From Bacteroidota bacterium (GTDB lineage: Bacteria; Bacteroidota; Bacteroidia; 2-12-FULL-35-15), in assembly GCA_016707685.1 (NCBI GenBank), contig JADJHE010000012.1:1-64000 (forward strand): a DNA stretch of 64,000 nucleotides. The letters run 5' to 3'. The notes under the pieces were generated by a model that saw nothing but the letters and a program-made list of their open reading frames with translations, was not told where the DNA came from and did no database searches. The position numbers and the translations under genes are program-made. Positions 61,396 through 64,000 of the stretch are shown here, one piece after another; the first letter of the stretch is position 1, and each line of letters opens with the position of its first letter.

Positions 61396-61434
61396 TTTAT
61401 TTTGTAGTTTTTTAGTTTCGAGTAGCAAAGTTAA

Positions 61435-63519
61435 TTATTTAGTGCTACGCTTCTTAAATTCATTTACGCCTTCATTTAACCAATTAATATATTCTGGTAT
61501 TCCTGATTTATAACCACGTGGTGCAGTCAAAGTTTTTTCTTCATGATCCAACAACACATACAAAGGCTGTGTGCTTTGTTTGTACAATGTTTCTTCCATG
61601 TATTTAAATTTGTCACCAATGGTAGTTATTTCTCGTTCTTGTCCGTACCAAAATACTTTCATGAATTCTTTTTTATCCAATTCACGTTTATCATCCACAT
61701 ACAAACTCACCAACACCACATCATCTGTTAATATTTTTGCAACGCCTGCATCTGGCCAAATAAAATCTTCTGTTTTACGGCAGTTCGCGCAAGCATGTCC
61801 AGTGAAATCGACCATCAATGGCTTTCCAACTTTTTTAGCATATGCTAATGCATGGGCATAATCATTTTTAAAATAGGGAACACCATGCTTGTTTACTTCC
61901 ATGTACTGTCCAAATTCAGGATCTAATGAAACAGACGTATGAGCAGACTCTGCTCCACTACTACCACCAAAACCTTTTGGTGATTCGGAATATTCAGCAG
62001 GAGGCAACACACCACTAAATAACTTTAATGGCGCGCCCCACAATCCTGGAATTAAATACACGGTTATAGAAAATGAAATGATGATAAAAAACAAACGCGT
62101 TACGGAAAGGTATTTTACATCACTATCGTGAGAGGTTTTAAATCCACCCATTAAATAGATAGTCATCAATGCAAAAATCACCACCCATAGTGTAATGAAT
62201 ACCTCACGTGTCAATATTCCTAATTGATATACTAAATCGACATTCGAAGCAAATTTTAATGCCAAGGCTAATTCTAAAAATCCAAGAACAACTTTAACGG
62301 TATTTAACCAACCACCACTCTTAGGCATTGAATTAAGCATGGATGGGAAAAATGCAAATAATCCAAATGGCAATGCTAATCCTGTTGAGAAGCCAAACAT
62401 TGCCCAAAATGCACCTGATGTATTTCCGGAAGTGGATGCTGCAACCAATGCATTCCCAATCATAGGACCGGTACATGAAAATGAAATTACAACCAATGCC
62501 AACGCCATAAAGAAAATACCAATGTATCCTCCTCTATCACTTTGTTTATCAATTTTATTTACAAAGCCCGATGGCAGCGTAATTTCAAATGCACCTAAAA
62601 ACGAAGCTGCAAAAATCAACAACATGATAAAGATGACAATATTAAAACCTGCACTCGTTGAAAAACTGTGCAATGCGCCACCACCCCAAATAGCTGATAT
62701 TCCTAAACCAAGCGAAACAAAAATGATAATGATGGATAAAGCGTATAAAATAGCATTCAATTTACCTTTGGCTTTATTCTGACTGCGTTTTAAGAAAAAG
62801 CTAACGTTCATTGGAATCAAAGGAAAAACACATGGCGTAAACAATGCTGCAAAGCCCCAAACAAAACCTGTTAAGAAAATTACCCACCACACTTTTCCTT
62901 CAATGGATGATTCATCGTCCGTATCGGCATTTGAGGAAGCTGCCACAACAGTTGTTTTAACAGTATCTTCCTTTGATACAGAGGAATCAATCAACGCGGT
63001 ACTTGAGGAATCAATTGGAGCAACTGTTTCCGTAACTACTGATGATAGTTCTTTTGTTCCACAATCTCCAGTTAATTTAAATTCAAATGGAGTTGCAGGT
63101 GGGAAAATACATTTTTCTTCGGTACATGCCTGGTATTCATATTTACCTTTTATAACAACTTCCTTGTCAGATTTTAGCTTTATTTTTTGCTTGAAAACAA
63201 CTGATTTCTCGAAATACATCACATCCACCTCAAATACTTTGTCGAATGCTTTTATCGGTTTACTTTCAGTTGGCTTACCAACTAATTCAAATCCAGCCCC
63301 TTTATCAACCATGACATTTGCGGGCATTGGTCCGTCTTCGGATAACTTATTCAAAGAATACACATGCCAATGATCTTCGATTGTTCCATTAAATACCAAT
63401 TCGTATTCACAGTCACTTATTTTCTTAGTGGATAGTTTCCATTTCACGGGATTGTCTTGTCCAATAACAAAACTGGAAAACATAATTGATACCAATAACA
63501 GACTCCAAAATTTCTTCAT
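61435..63519 (-). CDS. dsbD: Thiol:disulfide interchange protein DsbD-like
   Basis: A 694-residue protein that moves reducing power from the cytoplasm to the periplasm. The signal peptide MKKFWSLLLVSIMFSSFVIGQ is followed by the N-terminal domain with CEYELVFNGTIEDHWHVYSL and ACTEEKCIFPPATPFEF. After a Ser/Thr/Asp linker come eight membrane helices, with the redox Cys in ALFTPCVFPLIPMNVSFFL and VVISFSCTGPMIGNALVA. The C-terminal thioredoxin domain has VDFTGHACANCRKTEDF (CANC). Length typical for Bacteroidota. It is followed by yqeY; a terminator lies between it and the 63633 gene. Confidence 0.93.
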   Translation of the reverse strand: MKKFWSLLLVSIMFSSFVIGQDNPVKWKLSTKKISDCEYELVFNGTIEDHWHVYSLNKLSEDGPMPANVMVDKGAGFELVGKPTESKPIKAFDKVFEVDVMYFEKSVVFKQKIKLKSDKEVVIKGKYEYQACTEEKCIFPPATPFEFKLTGDCGTKELSSVVTETVAPIDSSSTALIDSSVSKEDTVKTTVVAASSNADTDDESSIEGKVWWVIFLTGFVWGFAALFTPCVFPLIPMNVSFFLKRSQNKAKGKLNAILYALSIIIIFVSLGLGISAIWGGGALHSFSTSAGFNIVIFIMLLIFAASFLGAFEITLPSGFVNKIDKQSDRGGYIGIFFMALALVVISFSCTGPMIGNALVAASTSGNTSGAFWAMFGFSTGLALPFGLFAFFPSMLNSMPKSGGWLNTVKVVLGFLELALALKFASNVDLVYQLGILTREVFITLWVVIFALMTIYLMGGFKTSHDSDVKYLSVTRLFFIIISFSITVYLIPGLWGAPLKLFSGVLPPAEYSESPKGFGGSSGAESAHTSVSLDPEFGQYMEVNKHGVPYFKNDYAHALAYAKKVGKPLMVDFTGHACANCRKTEDFIWPDAGVAKILTDDVVLVSLYVDDKRELDKKEFMKVFWYGQEREITTIGDKFKYMEETLYKQSTQPLYVLLDHEEKTLTAPRGYKSGIPEYINWLNEGVNEFKKRSTK

Positions 63520-63570
63520 AATCAAAACGTGGTTTTACTGAATTATAATTTGATTGTGGTAAAGTTAAAA

Positions 63571-63600
63571 AAATAGCCCCGAAAACTCGGGGCTATTTTT
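63571..63600. terminator. Terminator upstream of dsbD
   Basis: aaatagccccga / aaac / tcggggctattt, a perfect 12-base stem with T-tracts on both strands; it ends the transcript of the small gene at 63633. Confidence 0.85.
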
Positions 63601-63632
63601 ACTATATTATTAGCAATCGGTGTTAATAGTTG

Positions 63633-63920
63633 TTAAATCACTTCGTGAATGCGGTTAATCGGGATAACCACCCCTTGCTTAAGAATAACACGTTTATCGG
63701 TAACTCCCCAAACAGTTGTTTCTACTTGTTTTACGCCTTCTGCATCTTCAAAAATAATTTTAATTTTATTATGCTCTAGATTTCCCAACTTCATTGCCCT
63801 TTCAAGGCTAGCGGTACGAATTTTAAGAGCATCTGCGGAGTTCAACACTTCTTCTTCAGGAAATTTCAATTCGCTAATTGATTCCTTTTCCACTTTCACC
63901 GGCTTAGTAGCATTTGTCAT
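63633..63920 (-). CDS. Small conserved protein of unknown function
   Basis: A 95-residue soluble protein. It starts MTNATKPVKVEKESISELKF and has a helix ALKIRTASLERAMKLGN and then beta-strands KIKIIFEDAEGVKQVETTVWG and VTDKRVILKQGVVIPINRIHEVI. The final strand-turn pattern (TTVWGVTDKRVILKxGxxIPxxRI) looks like a family conserved in Bacteroidota, without a known role. The ATG at 63920 is preferred to one nine bases upstream. Ends before a strong terminator. Confidence 0.72.
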   Translation of the reverse strand: MTNATKPVKVEKESISELKFPEEEVLNSADALKIRTASLERAMKLGNLEHNKIKIIFEDAEGVKQVETTVWGVTDKRVILKQGVVIPINRIHEVI

Positions 63921-64000
63921 AATTGTCAATATTTTGGGTTAAACATTAATTTAGAGAGTAGGGTATCTTGTACGCACAAAACGAAATTGCGTTACATTTT

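Noticed and set aside
61435..61728. Separate thioredoxin gene at the end of dsbD
   Set aside because: It is in frame with and part of the DsbD C-terminal thioredoxin domain.

Overview
The window is an AT-rich stretch of a Bacteroidota chromosome. Four proteins end in, or appear to end in, type IX secretion (T9SS) type A sorting domains. Recognisable promoters fit the Bacteroidota form TTTG-N17-23-TAnnTTTG. Gene orders are typical of the phylum: rplM-rpsI-rpsB-tsf-pyrH-frr, yceD-rpmF-plsX-fabH-accB-accC, and hemA-hemCD-hemB. The species cannot be named from the sequence; a free-living, uncultured-type lineage is likely. No prophage, insertion sequence, transposase, integrase, CRISPR array or rRNA was seen. 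There is one tRNA, tRNA-Ser(GGA).

Layout. 0-5 kb: 5' end of metG, a group III truncated haemoglobin, an LD-carboxypeptidase, RNase G with a structured leader, a 29-residue COX24-like basic protein, a TPR protein and HU. 5-13 kb: mutY, a giant gluzincin-like/propeller/barrel surface protein, a half-size TauE, an unknown secreted protein, an M20 amidohydrolase and a GNAT. 13-20 kb: a large palindrome, tRNA-Ser, a CPBP protease, dusB, a lipoprotein, a TPR-SpoIIE phosphatase overlapping a LolC/E-type permease, and rbfA. 20-27 kb: an MsbA-like exporter, two T9SS cargo proteins, a radical SAM/SPASM enzyme and an unknown helical protein. 27-31 kb: translation genes. 31-36 kb: haem biosynthesis and a tadA-like deaminase. 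36-44 kb: a double M16 protease and the fatty-acid/phospholipid initiation operon. 44-48 kb: an acyltransferase, dihydroorotase, a degenerate M28 peptidase and a Dpm1-like glycosyltransferase. 48-55 kb: acs, a lipoprotein, proC, an SRPBCC protein, a T9SS esterase and a FadL porin. 55-59 kb: korAB (2-oxoacid:ferredoxin oxidoreductase) behind a cysteine-rich leader ORF. 59-61 kb: a small island flanked by two copies of the yqeY 3' end. 61-64 kb: yqeY, dsbD and a small conserved protein.

Three things deserve most attention. First, the island at 59.3-60.9 kb lies between two copies of the yqeY tail that differ at 12 of 44 codons, every difference synonymous. This suggests DNA acquired at the 3' end of yqeY that brought its own replacement tail. 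Second, a 25-codon ORF with four cysteines is followed by a strong intrinsic terminator just upstream of korAB. It is either an attenuator or an independent microprotein gene. Third, single-base homopolymer length changes break rpsI, acs, a T9SS esterase, a FadL porin and the island porin. Because rpsI and acs are essential or core genes, sequencing or assembly error is the simplest explanation, but pseudogenisation of the accessory genes cannot be excluded from the sequence alone.
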